43,681 nucleotides of DNA. Source: a bacterium (lineage in GTDB: Bacteria > Armatimonadota > Zipacnadia > Zipacnadales > Zipacnadaceae). Where the stretch lies: assembly GCA_030615605.1 (NCBI GenBank), contig JAUWYY010000005.1:1-43681 (forward strand), given 5' to 3'. Below the pieces are notes generated by a model. That model worked only from the letters and a program-made list of their open reading frames with translations, made no database searches and was not told the DNA's origin. The position numbers were made by a program, and so were the translations under genes. Shown piece after piece: positions 24,388 through 34,072 of the stretch. Positions within the stretch are counted from its first letter, which is position 1, and each line of letters starts with the position of its first letter.

Positions 24388-25294
24388 ACCGCCCGTGACT
24401 AAAGAGGAGGACAGTACACCACTGCCGCTTGTAACGGTCGTGGTGCCCGCGTACAATGAAGAGCTGGGCATCGCCGCAGGGCTAGCTCGGCTTGTCCAGG
24501 TCATGCACAGCCAGGCTCGCAGTTATGAGATCGTAGTCGTTGACGACGGATCTGATGACAACACCGCCCAGATCGCAGATGAGATGCAAGAAATCCGCCT
24601 GGTTCAACATCGCAGTAACCGCGGGTATGGTAGCGCCCTTAAAACTGGCATCCGTCAGGCTCGCGGCGAAGTGATCGTGATCACTGACGCCGATGGCACT
24701 TACCCGCCAGAATACATCCTCCAGCTTCTGGAAGCATTGGAAGATTGTGAGATGGCCGTGGGTGCCCGCACGGGTGAAGCGGTTAAGGTGCCGCTAGTGC
24801 GCAAGCCTGCCAAGTGGTTTCTGAAAAAACTAGGCAGCTTTCTGGCTCAACGCAGCATCCCGGACCTTAACTCAGGCTTGCGTGCTTTTCGCAAGCGCGA
24901 TGTTCTGCCGCTGTTTGGCATTCTGCCCTCGGGCTTTTCCTTCACTACTTCCATAACGCTGGCCATGCTGTGCAACGATATGCGTGTTGAATACATACCA
25001 ATCGACTATCATAAGCGGGAAGGTCGCTCGAAGATTCGACCGCTGCAGGACACTGCCAAGTTCCTACTGCTGGTGCTGCGCACGATTTGCTTGTTTAATC
25101 CGTTGCGGGTTTTCGCGCCACTCGCAGCGGCCCTACTTGCACTTGGCCTGATCAGATTGGGCTGGAACGTCATCGTTTCCCGTAACATAGCAGAACTGGA
25201 AGTAATGCTGATCTTAGGTGGTATCCAAATCGGGGCCTTTGGTCTTCTGGCCGACATGGTAGCCCGCCTGCGCCGATTGCCGGGCAGGGGTTGA
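24365..25294 (+). CDS. GT2 glycosyltransferase (DPM1/polyprenyl-phosphate type)
   Basis: This 309-residue GT-A enzyme starts with VTVVVPAYNEELGIAAGLAR, then EIVVVDDGSDDNTA and VITDADGTYPPE, which hold the nucleotide- and metal-binding Asp residues. About residues 230-300 have two membrane segments. The layout matches enzymes that move a sugar from a nucleotide donor to polyprenyl phosphate. It overlaps the preceding GT-C gene by 23 bp and has GGAGG before its ATG. The pair probably works together, with GT2 making the lipid-linked donor and GT-C using it; this is inferred from families and overlap. Confidence 0.88.
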   Translation: MATPLRREPPVTKEEDSTPLPLVTVVVPAYNEELGIAAGLARLVQVMHSQARSYEIVVVDDGSDDNTAQIADEMQEIRLVQHRSNRGYGSALKTGIRQARGEVIVITDADGTYPPEYILQLLEALEDCEMAVGARTGEAVKVPLVRKPAKWFLKKLGSFLAQRSIPDLNSGLRAFRKRDVLPLFGILPSGFSFTTSITLAMLCNDMRVEYIPIDYHKREGRSKIRPLQDTAKFLLLVLRTICLFNPLRVFAPLAAALLALGLIRLGWNVIVSRNIAELEVMLILGGIQIGAFGLLADMVARLRRLPGRG

Positions 25295-25337
25295 ACCTGA
25301 TAAGGGCGCCATTGGCAACGCACGCACGGTGAATAAG

Positions 25338-26486
25338 ATGCGAGTATTGATGTTATGTCACGAATGGACTCCACTGGGAGGAGGAGCCGGTCACGCGATG
25401 CCGTTTCTTACTCGGAAATTGGCGCAGCGCGGTCACGAATTCGACGTGATCACGGCCCGGTGGCGAGAAACTGTGCCGGATAGCCCAGCGCAAGGAGTCA
25501 GAGTGTACACAGTTGAGGTGCCTCGAAAAGACATCCACGCCAGCTATCCCTGGGGTCCATTGGTCTATTTCGGTAGAGCCTGGCCGATAACAAGGAGTTT
25601 AATTAAGAAGAGGTCGTATGACCTTTGCCATGCAGTTTTCGGCCTGCCAGCTGGGGTACTGGCTTGGCGTCTTGCCCGTGCCCACGGGATTCCTTATTTG
25701 GTGTCGTTGCGTGGATCAGATGTTCCGGGTTATGATGCTAGCTGGCGCTGGGTGCATACACTACTTGGCTCTGTCAACACGCGAGTATGGAAGTGTGCCG
25801 CACGCGTTGTCGCCAATAGCAAAGCCTTGAGAGACCTGGCCAGTGAAGCGGAACCTGACCTGCGTATTGAGGTAATTCATAACGGAGTAGATGCCAACGC
25901 ATTCAGGCCGCTGTCAATCGCCAAAGCAAGGCCCGATCACCAGCTCCAGCTCATTTTCGTGGGCCGGCTGGTGGAAAGGAAGGGTTTGCAACATGTGCTG
26001 GTGGCGCTTGCTCAGCTCCCCGGCTTGACAGTGAGCTTGACTGTTGTTGGGAGCGGCAACTACCGACGTCAACTTGAGGATCTGTGCCGAATTCACAGTC
26101 TGCGGAACAGAGTGCGTTTCGTCGGGCACCTGGCGAACGAGGAATTACCCAGCGTCTATAGCCAGCATGATGCGTTTATTCTGCCCTCTCTAACCGAGTC
26201 GCACGCCATGGTATTGACCGAAGCGATGAGTTGCGGCCTGCCCGTCATAGGGTCAGCCGTCGGGGCAATTCCAGAAGTTGTTCGTGACGGTACGGATGGT
26301 CTGCTAGTTGAGCCCGGTAACGTGCAGCAGATAAAGGCAGCGATAGTACAACTTGCCGACGACGATGAGGTTCGCGAAGAAATGGGAATGGAGGCTATGC
26401 GCCGGGTCCGGGAAGAGTTCAGTTGGGACAAAATAGCAGACGAATACGAAGAGCTCTACAATACGGTGAGCGTGGCCGATGCTTGA
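25338..26486 (+). CDS. GT4-family glycosyltransferase
   Basis: This 382-residue GT-B enzyme adds a sugar to the growing repeat unit in the cytoplasm. The N-terminal acceptor domain starts MRVLMLCHEWTPLGGGAGHA. The C-terminal donor domain has IEVIHNGVDANAF, FVGRLVERKGL and the E-x7-E motif in SLTESHAMVLTEAMSCGLP, followed by GAIPEVV. The ATG at 25338 begins the first beta strand; GTG at 25329 adds three residues. The donor sugar cannot be inferred. It lies in the same direction as its neighbours with a 43-bp gap. Confidence 0.88.
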   Translation: MRVLMLCHEWTPLGGGAGHAMPFLTRKLAQRGHEFDVITARWRETVPDSPAQGVRVYTVEVPRKDIHASYPWGPLVYFGRAWPITRSLIKKRSYDLCHAVFGLPAGVLAWRLARAHGIPYLVSLRGSDVPGYDASWRWVHTLLGSVNTRVWKCAARVVANSKALRDLASEAEPDLRIEVIHNGVDANAFRPLSIAKARPDHQLQLIFVGRLVERKGLQHVLVALAQLPGLTVSLTVVGSGNYRRQLEDLCRIHSLRNRVRFVGHLANEELPSVYSQHDAFILPSLTESHAMVLTEAMSCGLPVIGSAVGAIPEVVRDGTDGLLVEPGNVQQIKAAIVQLADDDEVREEMGMEAMRRVREEFSWDKIADEYEELYNTVSVADA

Positions 26487-26560
26487 TAGCCTTTAGCGGC
26501 CATGCCCTGCCTCGCGAGGGCGACGTAGAAGCTGGCCACATCTGCCGGGAGAAATGACTG

Positions 26561-27976
26561 ATGAAACTGTTTCGCCACCTTCATAGCCGTGGGCTGAATC
26601 TGCTTGCACGGGCTGTGTATCTGGCTAAGGGCACCCTCCGGTGCCGGCGTGAGCTAGAGCGCGCCGACCACCTACCGCCCGATGAACTAGAGGCGCTGGT
26701 GATGACCAAGCTGCGCAGGTTGCTGAGCCATGCTTTCCAGAATGTTCCCTACTACCGAGCAATTGCTCGCGAACGCGGCCTGACATCTGACGCTTTTGAT
26801 CATTATGAAGATCTTGTCCAGCTCCCGATATTGACGAAGGAGCAGATACAGACTAACCGGCAGGCCCTAACCGCCGAACGAGGGCCATCTCGCGACATAA
26901 GAGAGAACCATACCAGCGGTTCGACAGCACAGCCACTTAAGTTTCTGCAGGACCGGCAGTATCGTGAATACAATACTGCGGACAAGGCACGATTCTACGA
27001 GATGTGTCATTACCGTTTGGGAGAGCCGTGTGTGTTCTTGTGGGGATCAGATCTCGAGGCTGCCGCGCACAAAGCATGGTGGGCGCGGCTACTGGACAGG
27101 ATGGGCTATAACCTGATCTGGGTCAACACCTATAACCTCTCAGAGGAGCTGCTAGCTGGGTACGCCGCGCAGGTCGCTAAGCACGACCCGGTCCTGATCG
27201 TCGGCTACGCGTCGTCTCTGACAATGTATGCAAGATACCTGCAAGCAAGCGATGCGTCTCGGCCCCACCCGAAGGGTATTCAGTGCTCGGCCGAAGTCCT
27301 CACCGAGCCCGAGCGGGACTTGCTCACGAAGACGCTTGATTGCCCGGTATTTGATCGGTATGGCTGCCGGGAAGTGGGGATGATAGCTCACGAATGCAAA
27401 GCACACTCGGGGTTGCACACGTCGCCGCTCAACAACCTCACCGAGGTTGTCGGGCCAGATGGGGAGCCGGTACAACCAGGGACGATCGGTCGGATGGTGG
27501 CAACTAACCTAAACAACTACGCTATGCCGTTCATTCGCTATGAGGTAGGGGACCTCGCCACAGCCACGACACAACCGTGCTCATGCGGCCGGAGAACAAG
27601 GCGATTGTCCAACGTCGCGGGCCGGGTTTTCGACATCATCGTGTCTCCCACCGGAAAGCTGGTACATGCCGGGTTCTTCACCCATCTCTTTTTCGGATTC
27701 GATGGCATCAAGCAATTCCAAGTCGTGCAGGAAACTCGCGAGCGATTGGTTGTGCGCATGGTCCCGGGAGCGGGAGCAGACTTGGCGGCGGTGCAGGCCT
27801 ATCTCACTGACGCCATACAAGAACACGGTGATCCTGCCTTTCAGGTTGAGTTTGATATCTGCGACCGTATCGAGACCAGTGGCTCAGGGAAGTACCGCCC
27901 CGTAATACCAAAGGTGGCGGATGAATTGACGGTACCGCCGTCAAATGGTCAGAATTCAGGTATAGCCATGCAGTGA
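26561..27976 (+). CDS. PaaK/CapK-like adenylate-forming enzyme
   Basis: This 471-residue protein belongs to the phenylacetate-CoA ligase-like (CapK) group. It has the N-terminal NVPYYRAIARERG, the nucleotide-binding loop NHTSGSTAQPLKF, a middle region with FDRYGCREVGMIAHEC, and a C-terminal AMP-binding end with RYEVGDLATA and SGSGKYRPVIPK. Relatives in capsule and EPS loci are thought to activate an acid for transfer to the polymer, but the substrate is unknown. The GT4 genes on both sides support a role in repeat-unit decoration. A palindrome, CCTCGCGAGG, lies in the 74-bp gap before it. The ATG at 26561 follows GGGAGAAATG. Confidence 0.85.
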   Translation: MKLFRHLHSRGLNLLARAVYLAKGTLRCRRELERADHLPPDELEALVMTKLRRLLSHAFQNVPYYRAIARERGLTSDAFDHYEDLVQLPILTKEQIQTNRQALTAERGPSRDIRENHTSGSTAQPLKFLQDRQYREYNTADKARFYEMCHYRLGEPCVFLWGSDLEAAAHKAWWARLLDRMGYNLIWVNTYNLSEELLAGYAAQVAKHDPVLIVGYASSLTMYARYLQASDASRPHPKGIQCSAEVLTEPERDLLTKTLDCPVFDRYGCREVGMIAHECKAHSGLHTSPLNNLTEVVGPDGEPVQPGTIGRMVATNLNNYAMPFIRYEVGDLATATTQPCSCGRRTRRLSNVAGRVFDIIVSPTGKLVHAGFFTHLFFGFDGIKQFQVVQETRERLVVRMVPGAGADLAAVQAYLTDAIQEHGDPAFQVEFDICDRIETSGSGKYRPVIPKVADELTVPPSNGQNSGIAMQ

Positions 27977-28051
27977 TTGCTCTTATGGAAGATGGCTCTA
28001 TCGACAGGAAGTAATGAGCAGCACGCAATAACATTACGGGACGAAATAAGT

Positions 28052-29197
28052 ATGCAGCGAGGCAATCTGCGAGTGAAGCCAACAATGAGTCCAATCAAGG
28101 TGCTTTACCTAATTGACAATCTACGCGTAGGCGGTGCCCAGGCTGCTCTCGTGGGGCTTCTGCGCCACTTGGACCGTGAGCGGGTCACCCCAGTTGTCTG
28201 TAGCCTCAGGGGAGGCCAATTCCACCGGGAGGCCATCGATGCATTGGGAATCCCTGTGACGAGTCTAAAGGGGGACTGGCTCAGCGTTGCTGCCGGAGCG
28301 TTCAGTGTAGCTCGACTCATCCGCAGGAACAGGATTGATATTGTTGACACTCGTTTGGACGGTGCCCGGGTGATAGGTTATATGGCCAGCCGCTTGCTTG
28401 CACGAGGGCCTAAACTTGTCTGCCACGAACGGACTCAGATTACCAAGGCTTCCCGTCCTCTGTGGTTACGAGCACCGTTCGCGAGGCGGGCTGACATGAT
28501 TGTAGGAGTCGCCGAGAGCGTCACGCGAAGTGCAATGCAAGCCTACGGACTTCCAAAGGAACGCTTCGCAACTGTGCATAACGGCCTGGAGCTTGAATCC
28601 ATGGATGTTGCACCACCAGCTCATCTTAGGCAGGAGCTTGGGCTACCTGGTGAGTGCTCATTGGTCGGCTTTGGAGGGCGCCTTGTCGAAGCAAAGGGGC
28701 TCACCTATCTGTTGCAGGCAATCCCCACCGTTTTGCAGGAGTACCCGGCTACTCACTTCGTGATCGTGGGTGATGGCCCTCTTCGGCCGCAGTTGCGAAG
28801 ACAGGCAGCCGAAGCTGGCATTGCTAGCCAACTCACTTTCTTGGGGCTCCGTCGTGACATGTATGGCATTCTGAAGGCACTGGACGTGTACGTGCAACCT
28901 TCTCTTCAGGAGGGGATGCCCATGGTCGTCATTGAGGCCATGGGGGCAAGCTTGCCGATAGTTGCCACACATGTGGATGGAATCCCTGAGGTAGTGGTAG
29001 ACGGCAAGACAGGGCTGTTGGTATCTGAACGCGATCCGATGGCTCTTGCCGGAGCCATACACTATTTGCTTGGCAATCCAGATGCTGCGAGAGTAATGGG
29101 GAGGGCTGGACGGGAGCGTATCGAGAAGCACTTCACCTGGCGGAGCGTTGCCGAAAGACTGGAAGCTGTCTATTACGGGGTGGTGAATGGACAATGA
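28052..29197 (+). CDS. GT4-family glycosyltransferase
   Basis: This GT-B enzyme of about 381 residues has N-terminal VLYLIDNLRVGGAQAALVGL, donor-domain FATVHNGLELES, GFGGRLVEAKGLTYLL, and the E-x7-E site in PSLQEGMPMVVIEAMGASLP, then GIPEVV. The start is uncertain. The frame opens with a TTG at 27977 right after the preceding stop, while ATGs at 28052 and 28085 are closer to the first beta strand; none has a strong ribosome binding site. It probably transfers one sugar of the repeat unit. The G-G-A-Q motif is typical of GT4 enzymes of EPS and O-antigen loci. Confidence 0.87.
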   Translation: MQRGNLRVKPTMSPIKVLYLIDNLRVGGAQAALVGLLRHLDRERVTPVVCSLRGGQFHREAIDALGIPVTSLKGDWLSVAAGAFSVARLIRRNRIDIVDTRLDGARVIGYMASRLLARGPKLVCHERTQITKASRPLWLRAPFARRADMIVGVAESVTRSAMQAYGLPKERFATVHNGLELESMDVAPPAHLRQELGLPGECSLVGFGGRLVEAKGLTYLLQAIPTVLQEYPATHFVIVGDGPLRPQLRRQAAEAGIASQLTFLGLRRDMYGILKALDVYVQPSLQEGMPMVVIEAMGASLPIVATHVDGIPEVVVDGKTGLLVSERDPMALAGAIHYLLGNPDAARVMGRAGRERIEKHFTWRSVAERLEAVYYGVVNGQ

Positions 29198-29288
29198 GAG
29201 CTGGTGTCACAACAGGAATTATGGCAAGGATCATTGATCGTATGACCGAGGGATTCGTGTGTAGTGGGTCGGAGGTGTATACAGCTGC

Positions 29289-30440
29289 ATGTCAGCACCT
29301 ATACGCATTCTTCGCATAATTAACTCGCTCGAACCTTACGGCGTCGAGCTCGGGATCGTTGACATGTGCCGGCGACTAACTGAAGGGTACCAATGGGCGG
29401 TGCTGTCTTTCATGGGAGGGGCTGTGGCGGATAAGCTGCGTGAGTGCGGCGTCGAGGTCTTTGGGCCCAACGAATCTCGTGACAACTCACCCTCCATGTT
29501 TGCCATGTTTAGGGAAGTGAGAAAGGCGGTGGATTCTTGGCGGCCTCATATCGTGCACGGCCACCTGGATCGCGGCAGCATTCTCGGAGGCTGGGCAGCG
29601 AAACTGCGCGGCCTGCCCTCCATAGCGCACGTACACAATCGGCCACATTTCGCGCCGCCCCACTTCAGGTATGGGAAGCTCGCGTACCGTCTCGGCTATC
29701 GAAGCATAGGTCGCACCGCTGCTGTAGTTACCGTCAGTAAGGGCATAGCCAGGGAGTTTCGCGCTTGCACGGGGCTGAGTTCTGTGGTGATCTACAATGG
29801 CATTGACCTTTCACGCTTTGTCAAGTGGAGCGGCCGACACAACGGACTGCGAGGTGAACTGAGCATCCCTGATGGTGCCATAATTGTAGGCGCAGTTGGC
29901 AGACTTCATTATCAGAAGAACTATCCCTGCCTACTGCGTGTGGCAAGCCAAGTTGCCGAACAGACTCGAAATGTTCATTTTGTCGCTGCTGGCGATGGCA
30001 CCCTCAAACAGGAGTTGGAGACCTATAGGGATGAGCTGGGATTGCGAGGTCGATTCCACTTCCTCGGCTATCGGTCTGATGTGCCGCAGCTGTTGCAGGA
30101 AACGGATATCTTCGCATTTACTTCATGTTTCGAGGGATTTGGCCGGGCTGTGGCCGAGGCGATGGCCACTGAGTGTCCTGTAGTGGCGACTGATGTCGTA
30201 GGAGTCAATGAGGTGGTGGAACCAGGTCAGACAGGATATCTGGTCCCGCTCGATCATGAGGAGGAGTTGGCGGCGAGGATAATCAAACTGGCTCGAGACC
30301 CAGAACTGCGGCGCAAAATGGGACAGGCGGGCAGAAAGCGGGTCCAGGAACACTTCAGCCTTTCGTCCATGGCCGCCAAGTTCGCACTTCTATATGCTCA
30401 ATTGGCGAGCAATAATCGCGTGACGTCTGACAGGATATAG
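29289..30440 (+). CDS. GT4-family glycosyltransferase
   Basis: This 383-residue GT-B enzyme has N-terminal IRILRIINSLEPYGVELGIV, the acceptor-domain segment VHGHLDRGS, then VVIYNGIDLSRF, GAVGRLHYQKNYPCLL, and the donor-site motif TSCFEGFGRAVAEAMATECP with GVNEVV. GGAGG lies 13 nt before the ATG at 29289. The 91 bp before it hold nothing recognised. It is the third GT4 gene of the cluster and likely adds a further sugar; the donor is unknown. Confidence 0.88.
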   Translation: MSAPIRILRIINSLEPYGVELGIVDMCRRLTEGYQWAVLSFMGGAVADKLRECGVEVFGPNESRDNSPSMFAMFREVRKAVDSWRPHIVHGHLDRGSILGGWAAKLRGLPSIAHVHNRPHFAPPHFRYGKLAYRLGYRSIGRTAAVVTVSKGIAREFRACTGLSSVVIYNGIDLSRFVKWSGRHNGLRGELSIPDGAIIVGAVGRLHYQKNYPCLLRVASQVAEQTRNVHFVAAGDGTLKQELETYRDELGLRGRFHFLGYRSDVPQLLQETDIFAFTSCFEGFGRAVAEAMATECPVVATDVVGVNEVVEPGQTGYLVPLDHEEELAARIIKLARDPELRRKMGQAGRKRVQEHFSLSSMAAKFALLYAQLASNNRVTSDRI

Positions 30441-30494
30441 GGTGCTTCTGAAGTGGGCGCCCCGCCCATCTCTGTAAGATAACGTCAGGTAGAC

Positions 30495-32000
30495 ATGAAA
30501 GATATTGCGCACAAAACCAAGACTGCTGTTCTGTGGCGTTTCGCTGGGGGGGGTGTGGGCTCAGTCATTGAGCTAGGGACAAAGATCATCCTGGCCCGCT
30601 TGCTGATGCCCGAGGACTTTGGCATCGTCGCCCTGGCCCTTATAGTTATCGGCCTTGTGCGAAACCTGAGTGTGTTTGGCCTGGGCCAAGCTCTAGTCCA
30701 AAGAGACGAAATCAACCATAGACATCTGACGGCGGCGTTTTGGGGCTCAGCGGCACTGGGTGCTCTTCTTGCTGGCGCGGTTTATCTAATTGCTGGTCCG
30801 GCGGCCCGCTTCTTTGGGGAACCTGCGGTCAAGCCGGTAATTCAGCTTCTCAGCATCGCCATGATACTAAGCTCACTGTATGTCGTACCGTCGGCGATGC
30901 TACAACGTGAGCTTGCTTTCCGCGAACTGTTCTGGGCCAACCTAGCTATGGCACTGACTTATGGGGCAGTAGGTATTCCTCTGGCACTGATGGGCTTCAA
31001 CTTCTGGAGCTTGGCGTGGGCTAGCTTGAGCCGCGAGGTCATCGCCTTGTTCGCATTCCTTGTTATTACCCGGTACTTGCCTTCGCTGCGTTTCCGGCTC
31101 AGCGGGCTGATGGATTTAATGCGCTTTGGTGTGGGAAATACAGCAGCAGGAATTCTTGGCTATGTCGGCTCGAACGTGGACTACTTCGTAGTCGGTCGGT
31201 GGCTTGATCCTTCTGCCCTGGGACTGTATAAGAAAGCCTATGACATCACAGCACTTGCCCCTAGGAAACTCTCCGAGTCTCTGTACGTGATATTGTTCGC
31301 CTCTTTTTCTCGATTGCAGTCGGATACATCTCGAGTGAAATACGCCTACGCACGGGCCCTGACCGGAATTGGTGTTGTTACCTTTCCGTTGATTGCAGGT
31401 ATGGCCATAACGGCTCCTCTATTCATACCCATAGTGCTGGGCCCCCAATGGCGCCAAGCGGTCATACCGACGCAGATTATGTGCATTGCTGCTGCATTCA
31501 TGGTACTGTCCTACCCGGCAGCAGCATTGATAAGAGGAATGGGACACGTGTACGCTGAGTTTTGGCGCGAATTTCTCTACTTACTGATCGTTAGTAGTGG
31601 TTGTCTAGTTGGTGTCCGTTGGGGCATTAACGCCGTGGCCGTGGTAGTAGTCATAGGATATGGTGCCCTGGCGACAACTAAGGCACAATACACATACAAG
31701 CTAATTGGGTTTGGCCTAACCGATTATTTTCGAGTTCTCAGGGTTCCGTTGCTGGGCTGTGCTGTACTGCTAGCTTCAGCTGCTGGCACGCTCAATCTAT
31801 CGGCGACGGGCATGACTGATAGCGCCGTATTGTTGGTCACCATAGCAACTTCCGGATTGGCTTACTGCTTAGCGGTATGGCTCCTACCATGGAACGATGG
31901 CCGTGACATTATGCGTGATCTTGTGCAGTTAGTCCGTCGTAAACATCGTGTTGTTGATGACAAAATCGCGATATCAACGGAGGTGGGAACTGATGAGTAG
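30495..32000 (+). CDS. Wzx-type polysaccharide flippase (MOP superfamily), copy 1
   Basis: This 501-residue inner-membrane protein has about 12-14 hydrophobic segments. It would flip lipid-linked repeat units across the inner membrane. The N-terminus KTKTAVLWRFAGGGVGSVIE and the segments ARLLMPEDFGIVALALIVIG and YVGSNVDYFVVGRWLDPSAL are typical of the WzxC/polysaccharide biosynthesis branch. The soluble C-terminal tail is short. Its TAG overlaps the start of the asparagine-synthase-like gene by 8 bp, so the two are translated together. A second flippase gene lies at 41183-42724. Confidence 0.9.
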   Translation: MKDIAHKTKTAVLWRFAGGGVGSVIELGTKIILARLLMPEDFGIVALALIVIGLVRNLSVFGLGQALVQRDEINHRHLTAAFWGSAALGALLAGAVYLIAGPAARFFGEPAVKPVIQLLSIAMILSSLYVVPSAMLQRELAFRELFWANLAMALTYGAVGIPLALMGFNFWSLAWASLSREVIALFAFLVITRYLPSLRFRLSGLMDLMRFGVGNTAAGILGYVGSNVDYFVVGRWLDPSALGLYKKAYDITALAPRKLSESLYVILFASFSRLQSDTSRVKYAYARALTGIGVVTFPLIAGMAITAPLFIPIVLGPQWRQAVIPTQIMCIAAAFMVLSYPAAALIRGMGHVYAEFWREFLYLLIVSSGCLVGVRWGINAVAVVVVIGYGALATTKAQYTYKLIGFGLTDYFRVLRVPLLGCAVLLASAAGTLNLSATGMTDSAVLLVTIATSGLAYCLAVWLLPWNDGRDIMRDLVQLVRRKHRVVDDKIAISTEVGTDE

Positions 32001-33840
32001 CTTGGCTGGCTGGTGGGGCAACTATACACACGATCCACGGCTGCTGGAAAGAATGACGGAAGTAATGAGCGGCCCTGACCCTGTCGTCGAAAACTACCAG
32101 GCCGACGGTTTTGCCGTCACAACAACGCGTCCGGCGGTGGCTGTGGGTGGCTCGCATGTGGCAGCTTCTGCAGATGGCAACACAGTAGTGGCGTTCGCTG
32201 GACTCCTGTTCTCGGAAGATCCAGAGCAGCAGCGCAACCCGGCAGAGCACTGCCTTAAGCTGTACGAAGAGCTCGGGATAGAGTTTGCGAGGGAGTTGAA
32301 CGGTTCGTTCGCGATAGTGATATGTGACCGGCGCGGCGACCAACTCCTGTTGGTTACTGACCGGCTTTCGACCAGAGCGCTTTATTATTCTTGCCAGAAA
32401 GACTTTGTGTTTGCCAGCGAAGTTAAGGCAATTTTGCAATATCCGGGGATTAGCCGCAAGCTCAATGAAGACCGATTGCGTGAGTTCCTGGTAATGGCTT
32501 GCGTGGTGGGCCGAGATACCTATTATGATCATACAAAGCAAGTTCCCTCCGCTTCTGTGCTGATTTGGGATGGGGCAGAAGCTCATTCTGTCAAGTACTG
32601 GCAGGCTCGATTTGATTGGAGCACCAACTCTGATATCAGAGAACACGCCACCAGAGCCGTCAGTGTCATGCGGGGTGCGGTGCGCAGGGGCTGCATGGGG
32701 GCACAACGGCCGGGCCTGATGTTGAGCGGCGGTCTTGACTCTCGGGCCATTGCCGCGACGTCAGACCGGCGACTGCTCTGTATGACTATGCACCAGCAAG
32801 AGTGCTACGAAGTTGGGACTGCCCAGAAAGTAGCCAGCGCCTTGGATTCTGAGCACGTATTTGTGAGACTACCCAAGACTTTCCCCTTGGAGCTGTTGAA
32901 GGAGGGCTCGCTAATTGGGGACGGTATGTACATCTACGCAAACGCGCAGCCACTGATGCTGCGAAATCTGCTCCGTACTCGTGGCATTGATAGGTTGCTG
33001 AATGGTATGATACTTGACGTCTACTTCAGCGGATTGTGTCTGCCAGCGCGAACTGTGACACTAGGTCGTAGGGAGCTTCCTCTGCCTCTGCTTGTATCCC
33101 CCAATAACCTCAATGTCTGTGACCATTTCATAAAGGGCCATCAAACAGGGAGTGTGAACACTCTTGATGTCCTCTTCGGTCCTGGTGCAACCAGTGAAGT
33201 CCTTGAGCTGATCGAAGCACGGGTAGCTAATGTCATAAGCCAACATCAGGAAATAGTGCAGAGCAAGTATGACGCTGTTGACTGGCTTGAAGCTCTGGGC
33301 AATGCAGTCGGGCAGGCGGATTATTTGCACGTACTTGCCATTGATCGACTGGTGCCGGCAGCAATTCCGGCCCACGATAGCGAGGTGATTGACGCCTTCC
33401 TGAGCACACCGCCCCATTATCGTTTTAACCAGCGGGTCTACTTACACTTTTGGCAGCTATTGAGCGAAGACCTGCGAGCGATACCGTACAGTAGCATTGG
33501 CGGGCCGATATCTACTAGCGTCTGGTGGAACTGGGCGCGCACATGGAATCGCAAAACACGCCGTGAAATCACCCAGAGCTTGAGGCGGCTGTTACACCTC
33601 ACCGAGACGCGGTCGGGCTGGGAGTCATGGCCCGACGTAGGCCAGGCGATGCGTAATCGCGAGGAATGGCACGAGACATTACGGACGCGCGCATCCGACT
33701 CATATCTTGCTGCTGCGGGAATGGTTAGGGGCGACGGTCTGCGAACACTGATTGAGCAGCACTTGGAGGGGAAGTTTGACCATACTCGTCTTCTGGGATC
33801 TTGGCTTACGTTAGAAGAGTGGCTGCGACATTACGGGTAG
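31993..33840 (+). CDS. Asparagine-synthase-like protein lacking the Cys nucleophile
   Basis: This 615-residue protein follows the AsnB layout. A glutaminase-like N-terminal domain (FAGLLFSEDPEQQ, LNGSFAIVICDRR, LLLVTDRLSTRALYY) is followed by a synthetase domain with PP-loop SGGLDS at 245-250. Active AsnB begins Met-Cys-Gly, and the Cys hydrolyses glutamine. Here the start is MSSLAGWWG, so the nucleophile is missing. It may use free ammonia or another amine, or amidate a sugar acid; relatives in O-antigen loci are little studied. The ATG at 31993 has GGAGGTGG upstream and overlaps the flippase stop. A longer frame from 31948 lies wholly in that gene. Confidence 0.85.
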   Translation: MSSLAGWWGNYTHDPRLLERMTEVMSGPDPVVENYQADGFAVTTTRPAVAVGGSHVAASADGNTVVAFAGLLFSEDPEQQRNPAEHCLKLYEELGIEFARELNGSFAIVICDRRGDQLLLVTDRLSTRALYYSCQKDFVFASEVKAILQYPGISRKLNEDRLREFLVMACVVGRDTYYDHTKQVPSASVLIWDGAEAHSVKYWQARFDWSTNSDIREHATRAVSVMRGAVRRGCMGAQRPGLMLSGGLDSRAIAATSDRRLLCMTMHQQECYEVGTAQKVASALDSEHVFVRLPKTFPLELLKEGSLIGDGMYIYANAQPLMLRNLLRTRGIDRLLNGMILDVYFSGLCLPARTVTLGRRELPLPLLVSPNNLNVCDHFIKGHQTGSVNTLDVLFGPGATSEVLELIEARVANVISQHQEIVQSKYDAVDWLEALGNAVGQADYLHVLAIDRLVPAAIPAHDSEVIDAFLSTPPHYRFNQRVYLHFWQLLSEDLRAIPYSSIGGPISTSVWWNWARTWNRKTRREITQSLRRLLHLTETRSGWESWPDVGQAMRNREEWHETLRTRASDSYLAAAGMVRGDGLRTLIEQHLEGKFDHTRLLGSWLTLEEWLRHYG

Positions 33841-33842
33841 CC

Positions 33843-33875
33843 TTACCACAGTGACGAAGCTTCCTCTTGTGGTAA
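33843..33875. other. Intergenic hairpin after the AsnB-like gene
   Basis: TTACCACA (33843-33850) pairs exactly with TGTGGTAA (33868-33875) around a loop that contains GAAGCTTC. It lies immediately after the AsnB-like stop and may end or protect the upstream message; no T tract follows. The rest of the 232-bp gap to the methyltransferase gene shows no gene and only a weak TTGACA at 33882 without a good -10. Confidence 0.4.
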
Positions 33876-34072
33876 ACAGCTTTGACACGGCATTGTGCTG
33901 TGAAATGTTAGCGCACCCTGACTGGACTGGGAGAACCACAGTGAAGGTCGGAGAATTCGGAGAGGAAGACTATTTGATGGCTGTGCATGTTAATCGATTA
34001 TTGTAACTCTATGAATCAGTCGTCAAGTAGTTCGCGCCGTCGTATTACACTACAGTTTAGGAGGATCTAGAA

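Noticed and set aside
31909-32706. 265-codon minus-strand frame
   Set aside because: Lies opposite the AsnB-like gene whose domain motifs are clear; it has no recognisable pattern.
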